Shown here: piece after piece, positions 37,882 through 46,502 of the stretch
Layout of the letters: every line of letters begins with the position of its first letter
Numbering within the stretch: position 1 is the first letter of the stretch
Source of the DNA: Zhongshania aquimaris
Lineage (GTDB): Bacteria; Pseudomonadota; Gammaproteobacteria; Pseudomonadales; Spongiibacteraceae
Reading direction: 5' to 3'
Assembly (NCBI RefSeq): GCF_019312595.1
Contig: NZ_JAHWDQ010000001.1
Span: 1,676,926 to 1,740,925, forward strand
Length of the DNA stretch: 64,000 nt
Translations under genes and position numbers: made by a program
Notes under the pieces: model-generated
Databases searched by the model: none
Told to the model about the DNA's origin: nothing
What the model saw: the letters and a program-made list of their open reading frames with translations, nothing else

Positions 37882-39399
37882 CTAACTCAAAAACAATTGA
37901 TACGCCGGATTGTCGCTTTCTTCATGATAGGGATAGGCCAGCTTATCTAAGAACGATTCTATTTCTGAACGCTCTTTCTTGTCCGCCTGCAAACCCACCA
38001 ACACTCGACCATAAGCCGCGCCGTGGTTGCGGTAGTGGAATAGTGAAATATTCCAGCGATTGCCTAGCTTGGTCAAAAAATTCATTAAGGCGCCGGGGCG
38101 CTCAGGAAATTCAAATCGGTATAGCAGTTCATTGTTTACCGCTGCTGGCCGGTGTCCACCGACCATATGGCGAATATGCAGTTTCGCCATTTCGTTTTCG
38201 GTAAAGTCGGCCACGGGGTATTCCATTTTCTGTAGCGTTTCGACTAATTCCTGCCGATCACCGCCACCAGCTGCCACCGAGATGCCCACAAAGATTTGCG
38301 CATCGCGGTCATCCCCAAAGCGGTAGTTAAACTCGGTGATATTGCGTTTACCCAAGGCACCACAGAACTTTTTAAAGCTGCCGGGACGCTCAGGAATAGT
38401 GACGCTTAAAATTGCTTCGCGCTGCTCGCCAATTTCAGTGCGCTCGGCGATATAACGCAGGCGATCAAAATTGGTGTTGGCGCCGCTGTCTATGGCCAGT
38501 AATGTTTGGTCGCTGCAGTCATTTTGCTCCGCGTATTTTTTCAAGCCCGCCAAAGCCAATGCACCAGCTGGCTCTGCAATCGAGCGGGTATCGTCAAAAA
38601 TATCTTTAATCGCCGCGCAGATTTCATCGGTGCTTGCTGTTATTACGCCATCAATGGTTTTACGCAAAACACGGAAAGTCTCTTTACCAATTTGCGCAAC
38701 GGCAACGCCGTCAGCAAACAAGCCGACTTCTGGCAGAATAGCGCGCCGGCCTTTTTCCATTGCTAATTTAAGGCAGGCTGCGTCTTCTGGCTCTACCGCA
38801 ATTACTTTGACTTCGGGGCGAACATATTTGATATAGGCCGCCACGCCCGCCGCTAAACCACCGCCGCCAACCGGCACAAACACCGCGTCGAGTGGGCCGG
38901 TAACTTGGCGGAGGATTTCCATGCCCACGGTGCCCTGACCCGCAATCACTTCTGGATCGTCGTAGGGATGAACGTAGACCATGCCTTTTTCTTCTACTAA
39001 CTTCTTAGCGAAGCTTGATGCCTCATCGTAGGTGTCGCCATGCAACACAACTTTGCCACCGCGCGCACGCACCGCATCGACTTTAATTTGCGGGGTGGTT
39101 CTTGGCATAACAATAGTGGCTTTTACGCCGAGCTTTAGTGCAGAAAGCGCAAGACCCTGAGCATGGTTACCGGCTGAGGCGGCGACCACGCCTTTGCTGC
39201 GCTCCTCCTCAGTCAGGCTCATCATTTTGTTGTAGGCGCCGCGCAGCTTAAATGAAAAGACCGGCTGCAAATCCTCACGCTTTAACAAAATCTCATTGCC
39301 CAAGCGTTTGCTCAGCAGGGGCATATGATCAACCGGCGATTCGATAGCAACATCGTAAACGCGGGCTTTGAGGATTTTTTTGATGTAACTCTGTGGCAT
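37882..39399 (-). CDS. ilvA: Threonine ammonia-lyase, biosynthetic
   Basis: 505 residues, full-length biosynthetic type. The PLP-binding domain carries the Schiff-base lysine in FSFKLRGAYNKM (about residue 51) and VPVGGGGLAAGVAAYIK for phosphate binding. Two C-terminal ACT-like regulatory domains follow from about residue 325 (ILSVTIPERPGSFKKFC and RFEFPERPGALMNFLTKLG), which mediate isoleucine inhibition and valine activation in the family. It makes 2-oxobutanoate for isoleucine. Divergent from rpiA, as in pseudomonads. Confidence 0.96.
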   Translation of the reverse strand: MPQSYIKKILKARVYDVAIESPVDHMPLLSKRLGNEILLKREDLQPVFSFKLRGAYNKMMSLTEEERSKGVVAASAGNHAQGLALSALKLGVKATIVMPRTTPQIKVDAVRARGGKVVLHGDTYDEASSFAKKLVEEKGMVYVHPYDDPEVIAGQGTVGMEILRQVTGPLDAVFVPVGGGGLAAGVAAYIKYVRPEVKVIAVEPEDAACLKLAMEKGRRAILPEVGLFADGVAVAQIGKETFRVLRKTIDGVITASTDEICAAIKDIFDDTRSIAEPAGALALAGLKKYAEQNDCSDQTLLAIDSGANTNFDRLRYIAERTEIGEQREAILSVTIPERPGSFKKFCGALGKRNITEFNYRFGDDRDAQIFVGISVAAGGGDRQELVETLQKMEYPVADFTENEMAKLHIRHMVGGHRPAAVNNELLYRFEFPERPGALMNFLTKLGNRWNISLFHYRNHGAAYGRVLVGLQADKKERSEIESFLDKLAYPYHEESDNPAYQLFLS

Positions 39400-39817
39400 A
39401 ACTCTGTGCGGCCTCCATTGCTACGCTAACAACAGCGCAAAAATTCAAGCTGGCAAGTCTACCGCGTCTACAGCCAAAGCGCAGCAAGACCGCTAAAACT
39501 AGGCCATATCGGCTAGGATAACCAGCTCTTCAGGGCACTCTCCCTGCTCAAAATCGGTTTTGTGCACCCTCGCCCTCATTTAAGACCAGCAAAGCCAAAT
39601 CCCCACTGTTCGCGAGCCGCTTAAATTCGCCAAACAACACATCGCAGCTTTTATAATGTGAGCTCATATCTCGCTCCCAAGCCATACAAACCAACTATCC
39701 AGGGTGGCACAGCGCCCAAGACAATAATCACTGGCAATTGCACCTCGCAATTGGACTCTACGAATTTTATACTGGCTCGCAAATCCCGCCCACAGCGTGC
39801 AACAGCAAAGGCCGACA
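39400..39817. other. Divergent promoter region ilvA–rpiA
   Basis: 418 bp. It must contain both promoters. I saw no leader-peptide/attenuator arrangement for ilvA and no hairpin strong enough to call. Short open frames in it have no family resemblance. Confidence 0.5.
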
Positions 39818-40489
39818 ATGACACAAGATGAGCTAAAACTTGCGGTAGCCCAAGCCGCAATCGACCACATCAAGCCCGCCATCCTCGACGGCGAAATTAT
39901 TGGTATTGGCACCGGTTCCACCGCCAACTTCTTTATCGACCTTTTAGCCGAATTTAAAGACGACATAAAAGGGACAGTCGCCAGCTCGGAAGCCTCTGCC
40001 CAGCGTTTACGGAAGCACGGTATCGACGTGCTCGAGCTGAATTCCACCGGCACTATCGCGGTCTACGTTGACGGCGCTGACGAGGCCAATGATCGCCTGG
40101 AGTTAATTAAAGGCGGCGGCGCTGCCCTCACCCGTGAAAAAATTGTCGCGGCAGCCAGCAAGGAATTTGTGTGTATTGCCGACGGCAGCAAATTGGTTGA
40201 TCAACTCGGCGCGTTTCCGCTACCCGTAGAAGTCATCCCCATGGCCCGCAGTTACGTGGCGCGGGAACTGGTTAAACTCGGCGGCAATCCGGTTTACCGA
40301 GAGGGCGTAGTCACCGACAACGGCAACATTATTCTCGACGTCTACGACTTTATGATCAGCACGCCGCGCAAAACCGAAGAGGCGATTAACAATATAACCG
40401 GCGTGGTCACCAATGGGCTGTTTGCCTGTCGGCCAGCAGATGTATTGTTATTAGGAACGGCGGAAGGGGTGAAAACGCTGAAGGCCTGA
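39818..40489 (+). CDS. rpiA: Ribose-5-phosphate isomerase A
   Basis: 223 residues (E. coli 219). Interconverts ribose 5-phosphate and ribulose 5-phosphate. Motifs: [48 protein letters not shown] (catalytic Glu) and [15 protein letters not shown]. The ATG at 39818 has AAGG upstream; a GTG seven codons earlier is possible. The gene ends directly at an inverted-repeat element. Confidence 0.96.
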   Translation: MTQDELKLAVAQAAIDHIKPAILDGEIIGIGTGSTANFFIDLLAEFKDDIKGTVASSEASAQRLRKHGIDVLELNSTGTIAVYVDGADEANDRLELIKGGGAALTREKIVAAASKEFVCIADGSKLVDQLGAFPLPVEVIPMARSYVARELVKLGGNPVYREGVVTDNGNIILDVYDFMISTPRKTEEAINNITGVVTNGLFACRPADVLLLGTAEGVKTLKA

Positions 40490-40494
40490 TGGCT

Positions 40495-40569
40495 AAATGC
40501 TTGACGGGAGACGGGAGAGGCAAAACCAGTAGACTCAGCGTTTTCCGTCTCCCGTCACGCGTCTCCCGC
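40495..40569. repeat. GACGGGAGA inverted-repeat element, copy 1
   Basis: A 75-bp element between rpiA and the FAH-family gene. Left arm: AATGCTTGACGGGAGACGGG, continuing AGA. Right arm has CCGTCTCCCGTC and a further GTCTCCCG. The 12-bp stem GACGGGAGACGG (40503-40514) pairs perfectly with CCGTCTCCCGTC (40545-40556) around a 30-nt loop. It shares GCTTGACGGGAGA with the element at 44396-44508. It may double as a terminator for both convergent genes. Confidence 0.7.
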
Positions 40570-41228
40570 TATAGCACTACCGTTTCAATTCGCAAAAAAT
40601 CCCCTAGCTCAGCGACTAGCTGGTCTCCCGAACTCAAGGGACCAACGCCCGCCGGTGTTCCCGTTAAGACCACATCACCGGGCACTAAGGTGAAGCTGTG
40701 ACTTATTTCGCTCAGCAAGTTTTCGACGCTGAATAACATATCACCGCAGCTACCTTGCTGCTGCACGCCGCCGTTGCGCGTTAAGCGCAACGTGAGGGAG
40801 GCGAAGTCCAAGTTTTGATCGAAAGCCACAAATTCAGATAAAGGACTGGCACCGTCAAAGGCCTTTGCGCGCTCCCACGGATGGCCTTTTCTCTTTAGCT
40901 CGTCTTGCAGTTCGCGCAGGGTTAAATCCAAGGCGAGGCCAATGCCGGCAATGGCGGCCCGACACTGATCTGGCGCCGCCTTAGTCAAAGGTTGACCAAT
41001 CAACAGCGCCATTTCCAATTCATGATGGCAGGCACCAAGGCCTTCCGGCAGCGCCACGGGCTCGGCCATGGCCACCATCGCAGTCGCCGGTTTAATAAAT
41101 AGTAGCGGCGAGTTAGGCACGGGATTGCCCAACTCCTTGGCGTGTTCGGCGTAATTCCTACCCACGCAGACCACCTTGCCCGGCATATGCGAGTATTCAC
41201 TGCCTGCCTTTATACGATGACGATACAT
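40569..41228 (-). CDS. Fumarylacetoacetate hydrolase (FAH) family protein, YcgM-like
   Basis: 219 residues. KVVCVGRNYAEHAKELGNPV opening, metal-binding HHELEMALLIG, then FDGASPLSEF and the C-terminal GDVVLTGTPAGVGPL. Family members hydrolyse or decarboxylate acylpyruvates and oxaloacetate-like diketo acids with Mg2+; the substrate here is not known. RBS GGAG stands 7 nt before the ATG. Probably cotranscribed with the FAD-linked dehydrogenase upstream (32-nt gap). Confidence 0.9.
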   Translation of the reverse strand: MYRHRIKAGSEYSHMPGKVVCVGRNYAEHAKELGNPVPNSPLLFIKPATAMVAMAEPVALPEGLGACHHELEMALLIGQPLTKAAPDQCRAAIAGIGLALDLTLRELQDELKRKGHPWERAKAFDGASPLSEFVAFDQNLDFASLTLRLTRNGGVQQQGSCGDMLFSVENLLSEISHSFTLVPGDVVLTGTPAGVGPLSSGDQLVAELGDFLRIETVVL

Positions 41229-41260
41229 TGCTGGACTCCGTCTTACTAAACCGAGGTCTT

Positions 41261-42670
41261 TTAATCGAAAATTTTGCCGGGGTTCATAAGCCCCTTAGGA
41301 TCAAAAACCTGCTTCACCTGACGCATTAAGGCAATTTCGGCTTCTGAACGGGAATACGGCAAATACGCTTTTTTCAGCAAACCGACGCCGTGCTCAGCCG
41401 ATACGCTGCCGCCATACTTGGCGACAATCTCAAACACGCCGGTGCTGACTTTGCCGCATTTTTCAAAAAACTCATCCTTATCCATATCGTCGGGCTTAAG
41501 GATATTCAAATGCAAATTACCGTCACCAATATGGCCGAACCAAATAATTTCAAAATCGGGGTATTGGGCGTCCACCAAAGTTTCAACGGCTTCTAAGAAA
41601 TCAGGCACCCGCGAAATGATGGTGGAAATATCATTTTTATAAGGCGTCCATTTAGAAATGGTTTCCGAGATATCTTCCCGCAGGCGCCACAGGTTTTTAA
41701 GCTGCTCCAAACTTTGACTCATTACCCCGTCTGTCACCCAACCCTCTTCAACACAGGCCTCGAACAGTGCCATCGCCTGCGCCTCAACTTCGTCATTCAG
41801 ACACTCAAACTCTAACAGCGCATAATAGGGGCAAGTCGATTCAAAGGGGCGCGGCACATTGCTGTGGGCAACCACCTTTTGTAGTGCTTGTTCAGAGAAA
41901 AATTCAAAGGCGGTCAGATCCATCTCGGCCTGAAAGCGATTAAACAAATTCATAATACCGCTAAAATCTTCTACCCCAAGAACAAAGGCCGTGAGATTTT
42001 TGGGTGCGCGGGTGAGCTGCATGGTTGCTTCAACAATCATGCCCAAGGTGCCCTCGGCGCCAATAAATAGCTGACGTAAATCGTAGCCCGCATTATTTTT
42101 GAGTAGACCGCGATTCAACTCCAGCATATCGCCATTGCCCGTCACCACTTTTAAACCGGCCACCCAATCGCGGGTCATGCCGTAGCGAATTACTTTTATA
42201 CCACCCGCATTGGTGGCGATATTCCCCCCAATTTGCGAGGAACCCGCCGAGGCAAAATCGACGGGGTAAAATAAGCCACGCTCCTCTGCGAAATCTTGCA
42301 GCTGCTCGGTAATGACTCCCGCCTGACATACCACTGTGCGGTCGATGGGGTCAAAATCGCTGATATGACTCATATAGTCAAAAGACACCACAACCTCACC
42401 GTTGGCCGCGACCGCGCCACCACTTAAGCCAGTGCGGCCGCCGGAAGGCACGATGGCAAATTCTAAATTATTGGCCAGCTTAACCACTGCCTGAACCTCG
42501 GCTGCGGTGCGCGGAAATACCACCGCCAGGGGCGCCGGAGTGTGGGCTTTTGTCCAATCTCGACCATGGCTAAACAGAATTTCTGCGTCGCTGCGTACTT
42601 TGTCGCTGCCGACGATGGCCTGTAGCTCACTAATAATAGTTTCGGAAGACGGAATGGGGCTCGCCGACAT
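41261..42670 (-). CDS. FAD-linked D-2-hydroxyacid dehydrogenase, probably D-2-hydroxyglutarate dehydrogenase
   Basis: 469 residues. PCMH-type FAD domain (IVPSGGRTGLSGGAVAANGE; IGGNIATNAGGIKVIRYGMT) and the FAD-oxidase C-terminal domain, with metal-site motif WFGHIGDGNLHLNIL and terminal SAEHGVGLLKKAYLP. General GlcD/D-lactate type. The specific call rests on its divergent pairing with serA: in Pseudomonas, D-2-hydroxyglutarate dehydrogenase removes the product that SerA makes from 2-oxoglutarate, pulling serine synthesis forward. Start at 42670 (MSASPIP); a longer upstream frame overlaps the serA promoter. Confidence 0.82.
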   Translation of the reverse strand: MSASPIPSSETIISELQAIVGSDKVRSDAEILFSHGRDWTKAHTPAPLAVVFPRTAAEVQAVVKLANNLEFAIVPSGGRTGLSGGAVAANGEVVVSFDYMSHISDFDPIDRTVVCQAGVITEQLQDFAEERGLFYPVDFASAGSSQIGGNIATNAGGIKVIRYGMTRDWVAGLKVVTGNGDMLELNRGLLKNNAGYDLRQLFIGAEGTLGMIVEATMQLTRAPKNLTAFVLGVEDFSGIMNLFNRFQAEMDLTAFEFFSEQALQKVVAHSNVPRPFESTCPYYALLEFECLNDEVEAQAMALFEACVEEGWVTDGVMSQSLEQLKNLWRLREDISETISKWTPYKNDISTIISRVPDFLEAVETLVDAQYPDFEIIWFGHIGDGNLHLNILKPDDMDKDEFFEKCGKVSTGVFEIVAKYGGSVSAEHGVGLLKKAYLPYSRSEAEIALMRQVKQVFDPKGLMNPGKIFD

Positions 42671-42762
42671 GGTAAAAATGCCTCTCTGAATCGCGCTTAG
42701 AAAAGGCAGATATGATACCATACTGCGCTTTCACTGTACCTCAGAGTGGGGCGAGCAATCTC

Positions 42763-43989
42763 ATGGCAAAAACATCCCTCGACAAAGCCAAAATCAAATT
42801 TCTGTTATTGGAAGGGCTTCACCAGTCCTCTGTCGATGCGCTTCACGCGGCTGGCTATACCAATATTGATTACTATCAGAAGGCCCTGCCCGACGAAGAG
42901 CTAAAGCAAAAAATTGCCGACGCCCATTTTGTTGGTATTCGCTCGCGCACCCAGCTCACACCAGAGGTCTTGGACGAAGCCAAAAAGCTCATCGCCATCG
43001 GCTGCTTCTGCATCGGTACCAACCAGGTTAATTTGCAAGCCGCTACCGAGCGCGGCATTGCGGTATTTAATGCGCCCTTCTCAAACACCCGTTCAGTAGC
43101 TGAACTGGTTATTGCCGAAGCCATACTATTAATGCGCGGCTTAGCCGAGAAAAACGCCGCAGCGCACCGCGGTGAATGGATGAAAACCGCCGTTGGCTCC
43201 TATGAGATTCGCGGCAAACGCCTTGGCATTATCGGCTACGGCTCTATCGGCATGCAGTTGTCTGTCATTGCTGAAAGCTTGGGCATGGAAGTGTGCTTCA
43301 CCGACGTGGTCAATAAGCTGCCACTCGGCAATGCCAGCCAAGTTAGCCTCGGCGAGCTGCTGGCGACTGCCGACGTTGTCAGCCTGCACGTGCCCGAAAC
43401 GGCCTCTACCCAAATGATGATCGGCGCCAATGAATTAGCCCAAATGAAAACCGGCGCTATTTTAATTAATGCGGCGCGCGGCACTGTGGTAGATATCGAC
43501 GCACTGGTCAACGTGTTGCGCGACAACAAACTGGCCGGCGCGGCGATCGACGTCTTCCCAGAAGAGCCCCGCAGCAATAACGATGAGTTCATTTCACCGC
43601 TACGCGAATTCGACAATGTGTTTTTAACACCCCACGTTGGCGGCTCAACGGTAGAAGCCCAGCTTAACATCGGCATGGAAGTCGCCGACAAGCTGGTGAA
43701 ATACTCAGACAACGGCACCACCACCTCGTCTGTCAACTTCCCGGAAGTGGCACTGCCTGCGCATCCCGGTAAGCACCGTATTCTGCACATTCACCACAAT
43801 GTGCCCGGCATACTCAGCTCCATTAACCAAATTTTTTCCGACAACAACATCAATATTTGCAGCCAATACCTGCAAACCAGTGAGAAAGTCGGCTATGTGG
43901 TGATGGATATCGACGAAGGCTCAAGCGAGTTCGCTGTCGAAAAACTACTAGACGTAAAAGGCACTATTCGCTGCCGCGTACTGTTCTAA
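42763..43989 (+). CDS. serA: D-3-phosphoglycerate dehydrogenase
   Basis: 408 residues (E. coli 410). First step of serine synthesis. NAD-binding GYGSIGMQLSVIAESLGMEV, catalytic region INAARGTVVDIDAL, then DVFPEEP and LTPHVGGST with the catalytic His. A C-terminal ACT domain (HHNVPGILSSINQIFSDNNI) gives serine feedback. Start at 42763 after a purine-rich stretch. The 92-bp gap to the divergent dehydrogenase holds both promoters. Confidence 0.96.
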   Translation: MAKTSLDKAKIKFLLLEGLHQSSVDALHAAGYTNIDYYQKALPDEELKQKIADAHFVGIRSRTQLTPEVLDEAKKLIAIGCFCIGTNQVNLQAATERGIAVFNAPFSNTRSVAELVIAEAILLMRGLAEKNAAAHRGEWMKTAVGSYEIRGKRLGIIGYGSIGMQLSVIAESLGMEVCFTDVVNKLPLGNASQVSLGELLATADVVSLHVPETASTQMMIGANELAQMKTGAILINAARGTVVDIDALVNVLRDNKLAGAAIDVFPEEPRSNNDEFISPLREFDNVFLTPHVGGSTVEAQLNIGMEVADKLVKYSDNGTTTSSVNFPEVALPAHPGKHRILHIHHNVPGILSSINQIFSDNNINICSQYLQTSEKVGYVVMDIDEGSSEFAVEKLLDVKGTIRCRVLF

Positions 43990-44014
43990 ATTCATCAAGG
44001 AAGCACTGTCGACT

Positions 44015-44386
44015 ATGGCTGATATACTCTCACCCGAACTAGCCGCACTCATAGACAAGCGCGCACTAGTCGGCATCAGCTATTTCGACATCAACGGCGA
44101 TGCCCTTCAGCAAAGAATGCTGGCGGGCACCGTTGTTAGAGTCACTGCAAAAGACGGCATCACCCTGCGCCAACACAATGAGGAAGAATTTACCCTGCCC
44201 TCCTCAATGGCGCCGTGGTTTCACGCCCCTGCTGGCAACTACAAAACCGACAGCAACGAAGCGATAAGCAATCCCGATTATTTAGTTACCTGGGATGTGC
44301 ACCGCTGCCAGGACATGGACAAACCCGAAGGCGAACACCAGTGGTGGGAATGGGTGGCGAATACAACGCCACCGTCGGTGGGTTAA
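44015..44386 (+). CDS. Conserved hypothetical protein downstream of serA
   Basis: 123 residues, soluble and acidic. I do not recognise a named domain. The N-terminal half resembles a small beta-rich fold (VGISYFDINGDALQQRML, AGTVVRVTAKDGITLRQ). The C-terminus is tryptophan-rich (YLVTWDVHRCQDMD, HQWWEWVANT). It starts 25 nt after serA with AAGGA upstream, so it is probably cotranscribed. Confidence 0.7.
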   Translation: MADILSPELAALIDKRALVGISYFDINGDALQQRMLAGTVVRVTAKDGITLRQHNEEEFTLPSSMAPWFHAPAGNYKTDSNEAISNPDYLVTWDVHRCQDMDKPEGEHQWWEWVANTTPPSVG

Positions 44387-44395
44387 GCTACGGAA

Positions 44396-44508
44396 GACGC
44401 TTGACGGGAGATGGGAGATGGGAGATGGGAGATGGGAGATGCTTAAAGGCATTCGCTTCGCTTATTAGAAAACCCGCTTTTGCGTTTACCGTCCCCCGTC
44501 AAGCATTC
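44396..44508. repeat. GACGGGAGA inverted-repeat element, copy 2, with heptamer tandem array
   Basis: Ends are perfect inverted repeats GCTTGACGGG (44399-44408) and CCCGTCAAGC (44495-44504). Next to the left end, GGGAGAT is repeated five times in tandem (44406-44440). The interior has AAAGGCATTCGCT (44445-44457), also found inverted at 63751-63763. It lies between convergent genes, like copy 1. Confidence 0.75.
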
Positions 44509-44513
44509 AGCCT

Positions 44514-45461
44514 CTACAAGTAATCATCACAGGCTTGCCACAGCTGCTCACGGAATCGCTCTCCCTCTTTTGCGAGATGATGTCTCGCGCCCGGTACGTG
44601 CACGATCTTCGCATTGGGGAACTTAACCTGGATGCGCGGCAGGTTGTAACGCCACTCGACGGTTTCGTCTTGATCGCCCTGCAAAATCATCAACGAGCTG
44701 GACACCGGTTTTTGTCGATGGAACCATGTCTGCCATTTTTTAAGTGCGCCCACCCAGCTCAGCGGTAAAAACCGAGCTTGCAGTGGGTCGCGCTCTCGCA
44801 AAAATTCTAAGAATAATTGATCGTCGGAATTGTCGGCAAATTTGCGCGGCAGACTATGTATAAAATATTTTAATAGGCTATGCGCAGGTTTTCCCCACCA
44901 CCAATCGCAGGGTTTTAACAAGGGAGCCAACAGCACCACACGTTCAAAGTCCGCGTCGCCACCACTGAGCAAATGTGACATAAGTACCGCGCAGCCTGTG
45001 CTTTGCGCTAAACCAACACGCCGTGCCGGCAAACCAAAATCTACAACTACTTTAAAGGCATCGCTCAGCACTTGCCGGTAGCGCATAAAATCGTCGATGG
45101 CTGCGCGCTCACCGGTCGACAAACCATGACCAGGTAAATCGTAAGCTACAACGGAATAACCATGCTTTAGGAAATAATTAATAACGTTATCAAACAAGCC
45201 AACGTGGTCATAGTAACCATGATAAACAAACGCTGTGCTATGGGCGTTAGGTAACTTAAATATCTGCATGGCAATACGTTCACCTGCGCTGTCAAATGCG
45301 CCAAAAAGATGAACGAGCCCGGGGTAGCTATCTTCAAAATTTATATTGTAATAGCGGCTATAGTCGGGCGCCCAAGAAACGTCGGCGATATAACTGGTAG
45401 CCGAAATATCTGGTATAGATGGCAGGGCGAGCGGATCAAAATTCGGCGACCAATTAATCAA
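44514..45461 (-). CDS. Alpha/beta hydrolase, monoglyceride-lipase/lysophospholipase type
   Basis: 315 residues. Oxyanion/His region VYHGYYDHVGLFDNVINYFL, VVAYDLPGHGLSTG, nucleophile serine in RVGLAQSTGCAVLM (a variant elbow with A-x-S-x-G), Asp in ILQGDQDETVEW, and His near VPGARHHLAKEG. Serine-aminopeptidase S33/Hydrolase_4 group. No signal peptide. The start is TTG with GGAG about 9 nt upstream; no ATG is better placed. The stop lies just outside the repeat element. Confidence 0.85.
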   Translation of the reverse strand: MINWSPNFDPLALPSIPDISATSYIADVSWAPDYSRYYNINFEDSYPGLVHLFGAFDSAGERIAMQIFKLPNAHSTAFVYHGYYDHVGLFDNVINYFLKHGYSVVAYDLPGHGLSTGERAAIDDFMRYRQVLSDAFKVVVDFGLPARRVGLAQSTGCAVLMSHLLSGGDADFERVVLLAPLLKPCDWWWGKPAHSLLKYFIHSLPRKFADNSDDQLFLEFLRERDPLQARFLPLSWVGALKKWQTWFHRQKPVSSSLMILQGDQDETVEWRYNLPRIQVKFPNAKIVHVPGARHHLAKEGERFREQLWQACDDYL

Positions 45462-45554
45462 TAGAAACTACTCCGAAAAATTTATTATTTCCTTTGTACA
45501 ATCCGCGATCACCATTGCAAATTCAGCGATGACTCTCGGCCATTTAAAGGATGG

Positions 45555-46325
45555 CTATGCGAGGCCAGCGACTTGCGCACCCATTGCCGCTTTGACTAGT
45601 TCGCGACTCTGCTCATCAGGCAAACACATAACAGATTGACCATCCGAAGCCAAATGAGCGAGACTGACTTCAACAATATCCTCGGCCGTCCACCAGAGCT
45701 CTTCGGGCACCTTGCTGGAATCAAGATCGGCTAGCGCATCTCGATCACCAAAGTCAGTGCGCGTGTAGCTAGGACACAAACACTGCACGCGAATACCATC
45801 GCCCTTCACCTCTTGCTGTAACGCTTGGGAGAACATATTCAAAAACGTTTTTGTCGCAGCGTATACCGCCGAATTTTTCACCGGAAAGAAGCTTCCCATT
45901 GATGACACGTTAATAACGACGCCGCGCCCATTTTCTTTCATGTATGGCAGGGCCGCGCGACATAGTGCCAAGGTCGCATTGCAGTGCAAATTAACCATGG
46001 CCATTTCGATATCTAAATCAGACTCTGCAAATTTTCCATAGCTCGCAAAACCAGCATTGTTAATTAATATCGTTACGGGGCCTTTCTGGCGAATAGCCTC
46101 CATGACCCGAGTTACGCCTTCGGTCGTGGTCAAGTCCAAGGCGAAGCTGGTAATACTAAGATCTGGCTGCTCTAGCTCGGCAACCACCGCCGCCAATTTA
46201 TCTACATCTCTGCCGACCAAAATTAAACCCTTACAGCGCGACGCCAATTGCAAAGCAAATGCCCGCCCAATACCCGCCGAGGCACCTGTAATTAATGCGA
46301 TTTCTGTTCGCGAATGCGCGCTCAT
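45555..46325 (-). CDS. Short-chain dehydrogenase/reductase (SDR)
   Basis: 256 residues. Cofactor motif TGASAGIGRAFALQLA, NNAG at INNAGFASYGK, catalytic Ser in VINVSSMGSF and YAATK as YxxxK. DltE/YqjQ-like classical SDR; substrate unknown. The ATG at 46325 has AAGGA 6 nt upstream. Divergent from the nitronate-monooxygenase-like gene. Confidence 0.9.
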   Translation of the reverse strand: MSAHSRTEIALITGASAGIGRAFALQLASRCKGLILVGRDVDKLAAVVAELEQPDLSITSFALDLTTTEGVTRVMEAIRQKGPVTILINNAGFASYGKFAESDLDIEMAMVNLHCNATLALCRAALPYMKENGRGVVINVSSMGSFFPVKNSAVYAATKTFLNMFSQALQQEVKGDGIRVQCLCPSYTRTDFGDRDALADLDSSKVPEELWWTAEDIVEVSLAHLASDGQSVMCLPDEQSRELVKAAMGAQVAGLA

Positions 46326-46502
46326 TCCCTGTCCTTTTTTCATTATCATTAAATCAGTGCGCCATAGTACCCCAGCTCTGAATCACTGCAAAACCGCAAC
46401 ACGCCCTTGTTGCAAGGTATTACTAAACACAGATGGCATTTGTCGCTAAGCGCCCCCTGCGCTAAGCTCGATATATTACTTTGAAGCCAAGCAGAGAAAT
46501 CT

